Positions 39,836-47,443 of a stretch of 64,000 nucleotides of DNA are shown piece after piece. The stretch is from assembly GCF_036203305.1 (NCBI RefSeq), contig NZ_CP108131.1, forward strand, positions 1,302,001 to 1,366,000, given 5' to 3'. How positions within the stretch are numbered: the first letter of the stretch is position 1; the number at the start of each line of letters is the position of its first letter. A program made the position numbers and the translations under genes. Under the pieces are notes generated by a model, which was not told the DNA's origin, did not search any database, and saw only the letters and a program-made list of their open reading frames with translations. Source of the stretch: Streptomyces sp. NBC_00190 (lineage in GTDB: Bacteria; Actinomycetota; Actinomycetes; Streptomycetales; Streptomycetaceae).

Positions 39836-41185
39836 CTACGAGACCTCTCGTACAAGCGCGTCGAGCTCCGCACGCAGCGCCTCGGCCAGCGCGGGCAGAT
39901 CCGGGACGGCCGCCGCGTCCGCCACGAGGCCGTAATGGACCGTTCCCTTGTACGTGGAGACCGCGACGGCCAGGGACTGCCCGCGGGCCAGCGGGGCGAG
40001 CGGGTAGACCTCGGCGACCCGGCTCCCGCCCAGCGAGAAGTTCAGGCCGGGCAGCGGGACGCTGGTGACCAGGATGTCGAAGAGCAGCCGGGCGGCCTGG
40101 GCGACGAGCGGTCCGCCGAGGCGGTGGCCGAGCGGGTGGACGTGGTCGGCGAGCAGGGCGACGGCCCCGGCGCCGCGGGCGGGTCCGGCGTCCTTGTTGC
40201 GGTCCATGGCGGCCCGGACGCGGTCCAGGCGCAGCAGCGGGTCGCGCTCGGCGAGCGGGAGCCGCAGCAGGTAGCCGGAGAGCCGGTTGCCGCCGCCGGT
40301 CCCGGGCCGGCCCCGGCGGGACACGGGGATCAGGGCGCGGGGGCCCGGTCCGATGGGCGCGGGGTCGCCGCGGCCCTCCATCCAGCGCCGCAGCGCGCCG
40401 GCGACCATGGAGATGAGCACGTCGTTGACGGTGCCTCCGGCGGCCTTGCGGATCAAGTTGACCTCGTCCAGGTCGAGGGCGAGGCCCGCGACCGTACGGG
40501 ATCCCGCGCCGGCGGCGCCCGCGGTGAGGACCGCGGGGACCCCGACCGGCAGCCCGGCGCGGGCCACCGCGGCGCCGATCTCCAGAGCCTGGCCGACGTC
40601 CTGGGCCCGGGCCGCGAGGATTCCGGAGAGCCGTCGCAGGGCCGGGGCGGCCCGTCGCCCGGGGGCGGGACGGGCGGACGGACGAGGAGCGGGGCGCGGC
40701 GCCGGGCCCGGCGGCGGACGCAGGGACGCACCCTCGTCGAACAGCGCCGCGGCCAGGGCGAGCGCGCCGAGCCCGTCGGCGAGGGCGTGGTGGAACTTGA
40801 ACAGCACCGCGAAGGAGTCCGGGTCGGGCCCGGCGAGCACGTGCGCCTCCCAGGGCGGCAGGCTCCGGTCCAGCGGCCGGGCCATCAGCGGTCCCGCGGC
40901 CTCGTGCGGCGGGACCCGCGTGGAGACGAGGAACACGTGCCGCGCCGGATCGAAGCCCGGGTCCGGCGACCAGGCGGCCGCGCCGACCGGCAGCAGGACG
41001 TCCCGGATCCGGCGGCGCAGGCCGGGCACGCCGGCGCAGCGGGCGGTGAGCAGTTCCGCGGCGTGCCCGGCGGCGCCGGGCCCGGCGGCCCTGAAGACCG
41101 CCAGGGCGCCGAGGTGCATGGGGTGGGCGGCGGATTCGATCCGCCAGAAGGCGAGGTCGAGCGGGGACAAGTGCTCCGTGGCCAC
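39836..41185 (-). CDS. Wax ester synthase / diacylglycerol acyltransferase (WS/DGAT)
   Basis: This 449-residue bifunctional acyltransferase-family protein has the catalytic HHALADG (HHxxxDG) near residue 131, an N-terminal DLAFWRIESAAHPMHLGALA typical of the family, GGTVNDVLISMVAGALRRW and the C-terminal motif TSVPLPGLNFSLGGSRV. It esterifies diacylglycerol or alcohols with acyl-CoA, giving triacylglycerol stores. The middle has a Pro/Arg-rich linker (around residues 155-180). The ATG is at 41185. The shared intergenic spacing suggests it lies upstream of the ene-reductase in the same direction but with a separate promoter. Confidence 0.92.
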   Translation of the reverse strand: MATEHLSPLDLAFWRIESAAHPMHLGALAVFRAAGPGAAGHAAELLTARCAGVPGLRRRIRDVLLPVGAAAWSPDPGFDPARHVFLVSTRVPPHEAAGPLMARPLDRSLPPWEAHVLAGPDPDSFAVLFKFHHALADGLGALALAAALFDEGASLRPPPGPAPRPAPRPSARPAPGRRAAPALRRLSGILAARAQDVGQALEIGAAVARAGLPVGVPAVLTAGAAGAGSRTVAGLALDLDEVNLIRKAAGGTVNDVLISMVAGALRRWMEGRGDPAPIGPGPRALIPVSRRGRPGTGGGNRLSGYLLRLPLAERDPLLRLDRVRAAMDRNKDAGPARGAGAVALLADHVHPLGHRLGGPLVAQAARLLFDILVTSVPLPGLNFSLGGSRVAEVYPLAPLARGQSLAVAVSTYKGTVHYGLVADAAAVPDLPALAEALRAELDALVREVS

Positions 41186-41436
41186 GTACGTCCTCTCGCG
41201 TGCGGCAGCAGTGGCCTGAAGTCAATCTATTGGGAACATCTCCATGCAAGCAGCGATCGTTTCCTGCGGGTAAATGATCGGTATTAATCCGCCGCCCAGG
41301 CCCCCGCGCCGCCCGCCGGGCCGCTGTCGGTGGGCGGGTGCAGACTGACCGGAAAGAGACGGACAGCTCGCAAGACACACCCAGAAGACACCGAAGACAC
41401 CGAAGACATGGACGACGAAGTCCGGAGGTGCCGGCC

Positions 41437-42528
41437 ATGGCCGACGTACTGCTGCTCGTGGGTACCCGCAAGGGGCTCTTCATCGGCCGCCGCCGGGGCG
41501 AGGGGGCCTGGGAGTTCGGCGGGCCCCATTTCAACGCCCAGGCGGTCTACGCGGTCGCCGTCGACCGGCGGGGCCCGGCGCCCCGGCTGCTGGTCGCCGG
41601 GGACAGCTCGCACTGGGGGCCGTCCGTCTTCAGCTCCGACGACCTCGGGGGGACCTGGAACGAGCCCGCCGAGGCCGCCGTGAAGTTCCCCAAGGACACC
41701 GGCGCCTCGCTGGAGCGCGTCTGGCAGCTCCAGCCGGCCGGGCCCGAGGCCCCGGACGTGGTCTACGCGGGGACGGAGCCGGCCGCGCTGTTCCGCTCGA
41801 CCGACCGCGGCGCGTCCTTCGAGCTGGTCCGCCCGCTGTGGGAGCACCCCAGCCGGGGCAGCTGGCAGCCGGGCGGCGGCGGTGAAGGGCTGCACACGGT
41901 GATCACCGATCCGCGCGACGCGGACGCCGTGACGGTGGCCGTCTCCACCGCCGGGGTGTTCCGGACGAAGGACGGCGGGTCCAGCTGGGAGCCGTCCAAC
42001 GACGGGGTGTCGGCGGTCTTCCTGCCCGATCCGCACCCCGAGTTCGGCCAGTGCGTGCACAAGATCGCCCAGGACGCCGGGAACACCGACCGGCTGTACC
42101 TGCAGAACCACTGGGGCGTCTACCGCAGCGACGACGCCGGGTCCCGGTGGACCGACATCGGCGGCGGGCTGCCCTCCGACTTCGGCTTCGCGGTGACCGC
42201 CCACCCGCACCGGCCGGACACGGCCTACGTCTTCCCGCTCAACGCCGACTCCGACCGGGTCCCGGCCGAGCACCGGTGCCGGGTCTTCCGCACGCGGGAC
42301 GCGGGCGCCACCTGGGAGCCCCTGTCGCACGGCCTGCCCGCGGGCGACCACTACGGCACGGTGCTCCGCGACGCCTTGTGCACGGACGACGCGGACCCGG
42401 CGGGCATCTACTTCGGCAACCGCAACGGCGAGCTCTACGCCAGCCACGACGACGGCGAGAGCTGGCGGCTGCTGGCGGAGCACCTGCCCGACGTGCTGTG
42501 TGTGCGGGCGGCGACGATCGGCCAGTAG
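41437..42528 (+). CDS. BNR/sialidase-like beta-propeller protein
   Basis: This 363-residue cytoplasmic protein without a signal peptide has several Asp-box (BNR) repeats of the S-x-D-x-G-x-x-W kind: SSDDLGGTWNEP, RSTDRGASFELV, RTKDGGSSWEPS, RSDDAGSRWTDI, RTRDAGATWEPL, ASHDDGESWRLL. They indicate a six-bladed propeller like those of sialidases and YCF48-type assembly factors; no sialidase active-site arginines are evident. The ATG at 41437 has GGAGGTG at good spacing. The uracil-DNA glycosylase gene starts 11 bases after its stop, so they are probably one transcript. Confidence 0.85.
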   Translation: MADVLLLVGTRKGLFIGRRRGEGAWEFGGPHFNAQAVYAVAVDRRGPAPRLLVAGDSSHWGPSVFSSDDLGGTWNEPAEAAVKFPKDTGASLERVWQLQPAGPEAPDVVYAGTEPAALFRSTDRGASFELVRPLWEHPSRGSWQPGGGGEGLHTVITDPRDADAVTVAVSTAGVFRTKDGGSSWEPSNDGVSAVFLPDPHPEFGQCVHKIAQDAGNTDRLYLQNHWGVYRSDDAGSRWTDIGGGLPSDFGFAVTAHPHRPDTAYVFPLNADSDRVPAEHRCRVFRTRDAGATWEPLSHGLPAGDHYGTVLRDALCTDDADPAGIYFGNRNGELYASHDDGESWRLLAEHLPDVLCVRAATIGQ

Positions 42529-42539
42529 AGTGATCCACC

Positions 42540-43226
42540 GTGGCAGCACGACCGTTGAACGAGATCGTCGAGCCGGGCTGGGCCCGGGCTCTGGAGCCTG
42601 TGGCGGGCCAGATCGCCGCGATGGGCGACTTCCTGCGCGCCGAGATCGCGGCGGGCAGGACCTACGTCCCGGCCGGGGCGAACGTCCTGCGCGCCTTCCA
42701 GCAGCCCTTCGACGAGGTCAAGGTGCTGATCGTGGGCCAGGACCCGTACCCCACGCCGGGGCACGCGGTGGGCCTGTCCTTCTCGGTCGCGCCCGAGGTG
42801 CGGCCGGTGCCGCCGAGCCTCGACAACATCTTCCTGGAACTGCACCGGGACCTCGGTACCGGCCGGCCCGCGAACGGCGACCTCACCCCGTGGACCCGGC
42901 AGGGCGTGCTGCTGCTCAACCGCTCGCTCACCACCGCGCCCCGCAGGTCCAACGCCCACCAGGGCAAGGGCTGGGAGGCCGTGACCGACCAGGCCATCCG
43001 GGCCCTCGCCGCGCGCGGCAAGCCGCTGGTGTCCATCCTCTGGGGCCGGGCGGCCCGCAATCTGCGGCCGCTGCTCGGCGAGCTGCCGGTGGTGGAGTCC
43101 TCGCACCCCTCCCCCAAGTCCGCCGATTACGGATTCGTCGGATCCAGGCCGTTCAGCAGGACGAACGAGCTACTGGCGGGCCAAGGTTCACAGCCCGTGG
43201 ACTGGCGCTTGCCGTCCGTCAGTTGA
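42540..43226 (+). CDS. ung: Uracil-DNA glycosylase (family 1)
   Basis: This 228-residue DNA-repair glycosylase removes uracil from DNA. All family-1 motifs are present: the water-activating loop [19 protein letters not shown], the Pro-rich loop [12 protein letters not shown], the uracil-binding LLLNRSLTT, and the DNA intercalation loop [20 protein letters not shown]. The GTG at 42540 is the start, closely behind the BNR-propeller gene. Confidence 0.96.
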   Translation: MAARPLNEIVEPGWARALEPVAGQIAAMGDFLRAEIAAGRTYVPAGANVLRAFQQPFDEVKVLIVGQDPYPTPGHAVGLSFSVAPEVRPVPPSLDNIFLELHRDLGTGRPANGDLTPWTRQGVLLLNRSLTTAPRRSNAHQGKGWEAVTDQAIRALAARGKPLVSILWGRAARNLRPLLGELPVVESSHPSPKSADYGFVGSRPFSRTNELLAGQGSQPVDWRLPSVS

Positions 43227-43322
43227 TGGTATCTGTTATTCACCGGATAAATACGGACAGATGCCTCAGGAGAAGGCCCTGCCCGAACACCCGGTTCCGA
43301 TAAGCCAGTAGCATGCGGCGCC

Positions 43323-44237
43323 ATGAGCTCCCCCACTGGGCCCGCAAATGGCCTGCCCGTACGAATGCCGCGACCCCGCCAGACCGGACGGCACCGCCGG
43401 CCCGAGCCCGCGGCGGCGCCCGAGGGCGCGCCCGCGCTGGTGCTCGCCGTGCCCGGTACCCCCTCGGCCGCCGCGCGGGGGCTGGCGGAAGAGATCATCA
43501 GCATCGGCCGTTCCGAGCTGCCGGGCCTGGACGCCCGGATCGGCTTCCTCGACGGTGACGACGCCACCGATTTCCCGTCCCTGTCCGGCGTGCTGACCGC
43601 CGTCGCGACCGAGCGCGTCGCGCGCGCGGAGTTCGCCCGCGCCGCCGGCCACGAGGTGCCCGCGCCGACCGGCCCGGACGCCGTGGTGGTCCCGCTGCTG
43701 CCCGGTCCCGACGGTGACCTGCTCCGCCGGATCCGCCAGGCGCTGATGGACTCCTCCGCCGCCGCCGAGCTGGCCGACGTGCTCGGCCCGCACCCGCTGC
43801 TCGCCGAGGGCCTGCACGTGCGGCTGTCCGAGGCCGGCCTGGCCCGCGCCGACCGCGCCCGGCTCTTCACCGTGACCACCGCCGCCGACGGCATCGTCCT
43901 GGCCACCACCGGTGGCGAGGAGGCCGTGCAGGCCGCCGGGATCACCGGGATGCTGCTCGCCGCCCGGCTCGCCGTGCCGGTCATGGCCGCCGCGCTCGAC
44001 GAGGAGGGCTCGGTGGCCGCAGTCGCCGACCAGCTGCGCCGGGAGGGCTCCACGCAGGTCGCGCTCGCCCCGTACCTGATCGGCCCGGAGGCCGCCGAAG
44101 GGCTGCTGGACAGCGCCTGCAAGGACGCCGACTGCAGCGCCGCCGAGGTGCTCGGCGCCTACCCGGCGCTCGGCAAGCTCGCCGTCGCGCAGTACGCCGC
44201 GGCTCTCGGGATCACCCAGGGCGCGGCCACGCGCTGA
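43323..44237 (+). CDS. Sirohydrochlorin chelatase-like (CbiX-fold) protein without metal-binding histidines
   Basis: The protein has 304 residues. Two CbiX-like modules can be seen, but the normal GHGS of the first strand reads PGTPS (LVLAVPGTPSAAARGLAEEI) and the second catalytic His loop (usually LxxGxH) reads VVVPLLPGPDGDLLRRI. With both histidines gone, cobalt or iron insertion is unlikely. The C-terminal module keeps LAPYLIGPEAAEGLLDSACK and a DADCSAAEVLGAYPAL segment with one Cys. The role may be binding or regulation of tetrapyrrole or metal metabolism. Transcription ends at the hairpin 44248-44288. Confidence 0.75.
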   Translation: MSSPTGPANGLPVRMPRPRQTGRHRRPEPAAAPEGAPALVLAVPGTPSAAARGLAEEIISIGRSELPGLDARIGFLDGDDATDFPSLSGVLTAVATERVARAEFARAAGHEVPAPTGPDAVVVPLLPGPDGDLLRRIRQALMDSSAAAELADVLGPHPLLAEGLHVRLSEAGLARADRARLFTVTTAADGIVLATTGGEEAVQAAGITGMLLAARLAVPVMAAALDEEGSVAAVADQLRREGSTQVALAPYLIGPEAAEGLLDSACKDADCSAAEVLGAYPALGKLAVAQYAAALGITQGAATR

Positions 44238-44247
44238 CCGCCCGCCA

Positions 44248-44288
44248 CGCCGAAGGGCCCCCGCCGTTCGGCGGGGGCCCTTTCGGCG
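44248..44288. terminator. Strong bidirectional terminator
   Basis: An 18-base stem (44248-44265 with 44270-44288, one bulged T) with a four-base loop lies between the convergent CbiX-like and lactonase-family genes. Confidence 0.9.
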
Positions 44289-44297
44289 TCGCCGGAC

Positions 44298-45377
44298 TCA
44301 GAGCGACCGGCCGAAGACCACGCAGGCGGCGGCGGGCACGGCCACCGAGCCGGCCTCGCGCGGCCGCCCGGTCACGGGGTCGACGTCGAACCAGGTGACG
44401 TCCCCCGAGTGCTCGTTGGCCGCGTACAGGCGGCGCCCCGAGGGATCGGCGGCGAGATCGCGCGGCCAGCTGCCGCCGCAGCCCACGACGCCGGTGAGCC
44501 GCGGCTCCTCGGCGCCTGCGGCGAGGGAGAGGGTGGCGATGGTGTCGGTGCCGCGGATCGCGGCCCAGACGAATCGCCCGTCGGCCGAGGCGACGACCGC
44601 CGAGGGATAGGGCCGTACGGCCCCCGAGGGGCCCTCGGAGGCGACCGGAACCTCTCCGATCGGTTCCAGTCGCCCGGAGGCCGCGTTCCACCGGCAGACG
44701 GTCAGCTGCGGCTCCAGCTCGTGCAGTACGTAGACCACCGCGCCGTCCGGGTGGAAGGCGAGGTGTCGGGGTCCGGTCCCGGCCCGCAGCGCGGTCTCGG
44801 TGTGCAGCCGCGGCTCCCCCGTGGCCGGGTCGAGCGCGCAGACCCGTACGGAGTCGGTGCCGAGGTCGACGCTGAGCACCCAGCGGCCGCTCGGGTCGGG
44901 CAGCACCTGGTGGGCGTGCGGCCGCTCCTGGCGGTCGGCGTCGATGCCGCAGCCGTGGTGCGCGAGGACGGCGGCGGGTCCTTCCGGGCGGCCGTCCGCG
45001 GCGAGCGGGAGGCTGCTGACGCTGCCGGAGGTGTAGTTGGCTGTGAGCAGCCGGCGCCCGGCCAGGCTGAGGTGGGTGGGCCCGGAGCCGCCGACGCCGA
45101 CGGGCGCGCCGAGGGGTGCCAGGCCGGCGGCGGTGGGCGTGAAGGCGGCCACCGCTCCCTGTCCGGTCTCGCTCACCGCGTAGAGCACGCCGGTGTCCCC
45201 GGCGAGCGTGAGGTACGAGGGGTCCGCCACGGCGGCGCCCGTGACCGCGATCGGCGTCAGGGCTCCCGTGGCCGGATCCACAACCGCGGTGGTGACGCCG
45301 AGGCCGCCTCCGGAGGTGAACGAGCCGATGTAGGCCCGGTGTCCGCCGTTCTGGTCCGTGCTGTCCGCGCCGCCCAC
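44298..45377 (-). CDS. Lactonase-family seven-bladed beta-propeller (Pgl-like)
   Basis: This 359-residue protein resembles bacterial 6-phosphogluconolactonases of the propeller type: AYIGSFTSGGGLGVTTAVVD at the N-terminus, GPTHLSLAGRRLLTANYTSG, ERPHAHQVLPDPSGRWVLSV, GPRHLAFHPDGAVVYVLHEL, and WPRDLAADPSGRRLYAANEH. It has no signal peptide, so it acts inside the cell. The natural lactone is unproven. The GTG at 45377 has GAGAGGGG upstream. It lies 54 bases downstream of the nitric oxide synthase gene and may be on its transcript. Confidence 0.88.
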   Translation of the reverse strand: MGGADSTDQNGGHRAYIGSFTSGGGLGVTTAVVDPATGALTPIAVTGAAVADPSYLTLAGDTGVLYAVSETGQGAVAAFTPTAAGLAPLGAPVGVGGSGPTHLSLAGRRLLTANYTSGSVSSLPLAADGRPEGPAAVLAHHGCGIDADRQERPHAHQVLPDPSGRWVLSVDLGTDSVRVCALDPATGEPRLHTETALRAGTGPRHLAFHPDGAVVYVLHELEPQLTVCRWNAASGRLEPIGEVPVASEGPSGAVRPYPSAVVASADGRFVWAAIRGTDTIATLSLAAGAEEPRLTGVVGCGGSWPRDLAADPSGRRLYAANEHSGDVTWFDVDPVTGRPREAGSVAVPAAACVVFGRSL

Positions 45378-45431
45378 GGGAGGCCCCTCTCCGCTTTCGG
45401 ATCCGTCCGGAGGCGACGGTAGCAGAAGGGT

Positions 45432-46571
45432 CTAGACCAAATCCCGCCCCTGGGCCCGTTCCTGGGCGCCGGGGTGGTGGACGTACGCGGTACTGCTGCG
45501 GCGGTCCTCGTAGGTGCGGTGGAAGACCGGGGTCGCGGCGCCGGAGATCGGCGGCACTATCCAGGACCAGTCCGCGCCCACGTCACGGCCCTTGCGTTCC
45601 TCCCGTGCCATGTGGGACAGGAAGCGCCGGGACTCGGAGTGATGGTCGGCGATGGTGACCCCGGCGCGGTCGAAGGAGTGCAGGACCGCCCGGTTGAGCT
45701 CGACGAGCGCGCGGTCCTTCCACAGCGAGCGGTCGCTGGAGGTGTCCAGGCCGAGGCGGCGGGCGACGGCGGGCAGGAGGTTGTACCGGTCGGTGTCGGC
45801 GAGGTTGCGGGCGCCTATCTCGGTGCCCATGTACCAGCCGTTGAACGGGGCGGCCGGGTAGTGGATGCCGCCGATCTCCAGGCACATGTTGGAGATGGCC
45901 GGTACGGCGTGCCAGCGCAGTCCCCAGTCCGCGCCCCAGCCCTCGTCCTCGGGGTGGCCGATCGGGACCTCCAGGACGGCGTCCGAGGGGGTTTCGAACC
46001 AGCGGGGCTTGTCGTCGACGCCCTGGACCACCAGCGGCAGGAGGTCGAAGGGGGTGCCCGCGCCGCCGGTCCAGCCGAGCCGGAGCAGGGCCTCGGTCAG
46101 CGGGGCGTTGCGCGCGTCGCCGACGGTGACGGAGTGGTGGTCCCCGTACCCGGCGTACCGGACGAGCTGCTCGCTCCAGATCAGCGGCCCCGGCCGGTCC
46201 GGGGCGTCCGGGGCGAAGACCGTGATCGTGGGCCGGATCCGGCCGCCGTTGGTCGCCTCGCGCAGGTGCCCGAAGCATTCGGCGGCGATCTCGTCGCCTT
46301 CGGTGAGCTCCCGGCGGTCACGGACCCGCAGGGAGTTCCAGTAGAGCCTGCCTATGCAGCGGTTGCTGTTGCGCCAGGCCACCCGGGCCCCGTGGACCAG
46401 CTCTTCGGGGGTGTGCCGGTAGGTGCCGGTCTCCGCGAGCTCCGCCCGCACGGCGGCGAGCCGGGCACGCGGATCACCGGCGCTGCGGTCCTCCTGGTGG
46501 AAGAGTCGGATGAACTCCTCGGCCGCTTCCCACACCTGGGCGGTGGTGGAACGCTGTTGAAGTATTTCCAT
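45432..46571 (-). CDS. nos: Bacterial nitric oxide synthase, oxygenase domain
   Basis: This 379-residue oxygenase-only NOS oxidises L-arginine to citrulline and nitric oxide using electrons from general reductases. The haem-ligand cysteine is in WRNSNRCIGRLYW (about residue 72). The arginine-binding glutamate lies in FNGWYMGTEIGARN, and pterin/haem contacts in RYNLLPAVARRLGLDT and DWSWIVPPISG. All key residues look intact. The upstream gap carries two direct copies of an 11-base motif. Known roles in Streptomyces include NO signalling and nitration of natural products; no nitration cluster is visible here. Confidence 0.95.
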   Translation of the reverse strand: MEILQQRSTTAQVWEAAEEFIRLFHQEDRSAGDPRARLAAVRAELAETGTYRHTPEELVHGARVAWRNSNRCIGRLYWNSLRVRDRRELTEGDEIAAECFGHLREATNGGRIRPTITVFAPDAPDRPGPLIWSEQLVRYAGYGDHHSVTVGDARNAPLTEALLRLGWTGGAGTPFDLLPLVVQGVDDKPRWFETPSDAVLEVPIGHPEDEGWGADWGLRWHAVPAISNMCLEIGGIHYPAAPFNGWYMGTEIGARNLADTDRYNLLPAVARRLGLDTSSDRSLWKDRALVELNRAVLHSFDRAGVTIADHHSESRRFLSHMAREERKGRDVGADWSWIVPPISGAATPVFHRTYEDRRSSTAYVHHPGAQERAQGRDLV

Positions 46572-46607
46572 CCCGGGCCGTTACCCCCTGTCCGACCAGA
46601 TCCACCC

Positions 46608-46657
46608 TGTACATGCCGGATGAATGTGCAATAGACCATCAGCCGTTGTACATGCCG
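46608..46657. repeat. Two direct copies of TGTACATGCCG upstream of nos
   Basis: Identical 11-base units at 46608-46618 and 46647-46657 are spaced 39 bases apart start to start. They lie 37-86 bases upstream of the nos ATG. The core TGTACA is itself palindromic. They are candidate regulator-binding sites. Confidence 0.5.
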
Positions 46658-46786
46658 CAGGTCAGGGGCGGGCGCCAGGCACGTATGGAACACCCGTCCG
46701 AGTGGTCTTCGGGGATCGGACTGCGGGCGGGGAGCAGGACGGCGTACGATCCGCCGCAATCCGGGAGTTGACCACCGCACGGCGGG

Positions 46787-47368
46787 TCAGCGGCAGGGCC
46801 GGCTCATGAACAGCGCCTGCTCGCCCGCGGCGGGCGTACCGCCGTAGAGGGTCGTGTCGAGGCCGCAGAGGGTGAATCCCATGCGCCGATAGGCGTGCAC
46901 GGCCGGGGCGTTGACCGAGCTGACCTCCAACCAGAGGTGTTCGGCGCCGCGTTCGCGCGCGAATCCGTCCGCGCACTCCATCAGGGCACGGCCGATGCCG
47001 CGGCCGCGGTGGCCGGGCGCGACCTCGATGTCCTCGATCGTCAGCCGCCGGTTCCACGCGGCGTAGCCGACGGCGGCGAAGCCGCACACCCGGCCGCCGT
47101 CGAGGGCGACGTAGGTCCGGGCGTCCCCGGTGGTGTCCGACCCGCCGCCGAGCCCCTGCTCGTCGTGCTCCTCGGGCGGGAACTCCTTGTAGAGCGGCGG
47201 GTCGGCGGGGATCTCGCGGAGCAGGAATCCGAAACCGGCGCCGGAGGCGGCCACCTCGAAGACGGTGTCGGTGGTGAAGGAGCCGTCCAGGGCCTCGATG
47301 GCTCCCGCGTCATCGGGGCGGGCGAGGCGGTAGACGATGCCGTCGGCGGAGCCGTGTGCGGTGGTCAT
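46787..47368 (-). CDS. Streptothricin N-acetyltransferase-like GNAT
   Basis: This 193-residue GNAT closely follows the pattern of streptothricin/nourseothricin acetyltransferases: AIEALDGSFTTDTVFEV, then FGFLLREIPADPPLYKEFPP, AAWNRRLTIEDIEVAPGHRG, HLWLEVSSVNAPAVHAYRRM and GFTLCGLDTTLYGGTPAAGE. Enzymes of this group acetylate the beta-lysine amino group of streptothricin and so give resistance; an exact match to a known gene cannot be verified here. The ATG is at 47368. It is divergent from the HelR-type gene across only 75 bases. Confidence 0.8.
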   Translation of the reverse strand: MTTAHGSADGIVYRLARPDDAGAIEALDGSFTTDTVFEVAASGAGFGFLLREIPADPPLYKEFPPEEHDEQGLGGGSDTTGDARTYVALDGGRVCGFAAVGYAAWNRRLTIEDIEVAPGHRGRGIGRALMECADGFARERGAEHLWLEVSSVNAPAVHAYRRMGFTLCGLDTTLYGGTPAAGEQALFMSRPCR

Positions 47369-47390
47369 GGAATCCACGGTACGCAAAAAA

Positions 47391-47434
47391 TCCCCCGGCC
47401 GAATTGACTGCCGAGGGAGAATAGAGCGTATATT
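47391..47434 (+). promoter_or_regulatory. Promoter-like region with inverted repeat before the HelR-type gene
   Basis: TCCCCCGGC (47391-47399) faces GCCGAGGGA (47410-47418) with one mismatch. Between and after them lie TTGACT (47404-47409) and TATATT (47429-47434), a -35/-10-like pair 19 bases apart. A start about seven bases after the -10 would put transcription at or near the ATG 47444, that is, nearly leaderless. Confidence 0.4.
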
Positions 47435-47443
47435 CAATGGTTC

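Noticed and set aside
41380..41410. Short tandem GAAGACACC-like repeat
   Set aside because: Only two to three imperfect units just upstream of a gene; no function can be supported.
47380..47443. Rifamycin-associated element upstream of the HelR-type gene
   Set aside because: The inverted repeat found does not match the element as I remember it, so I do not claim it.
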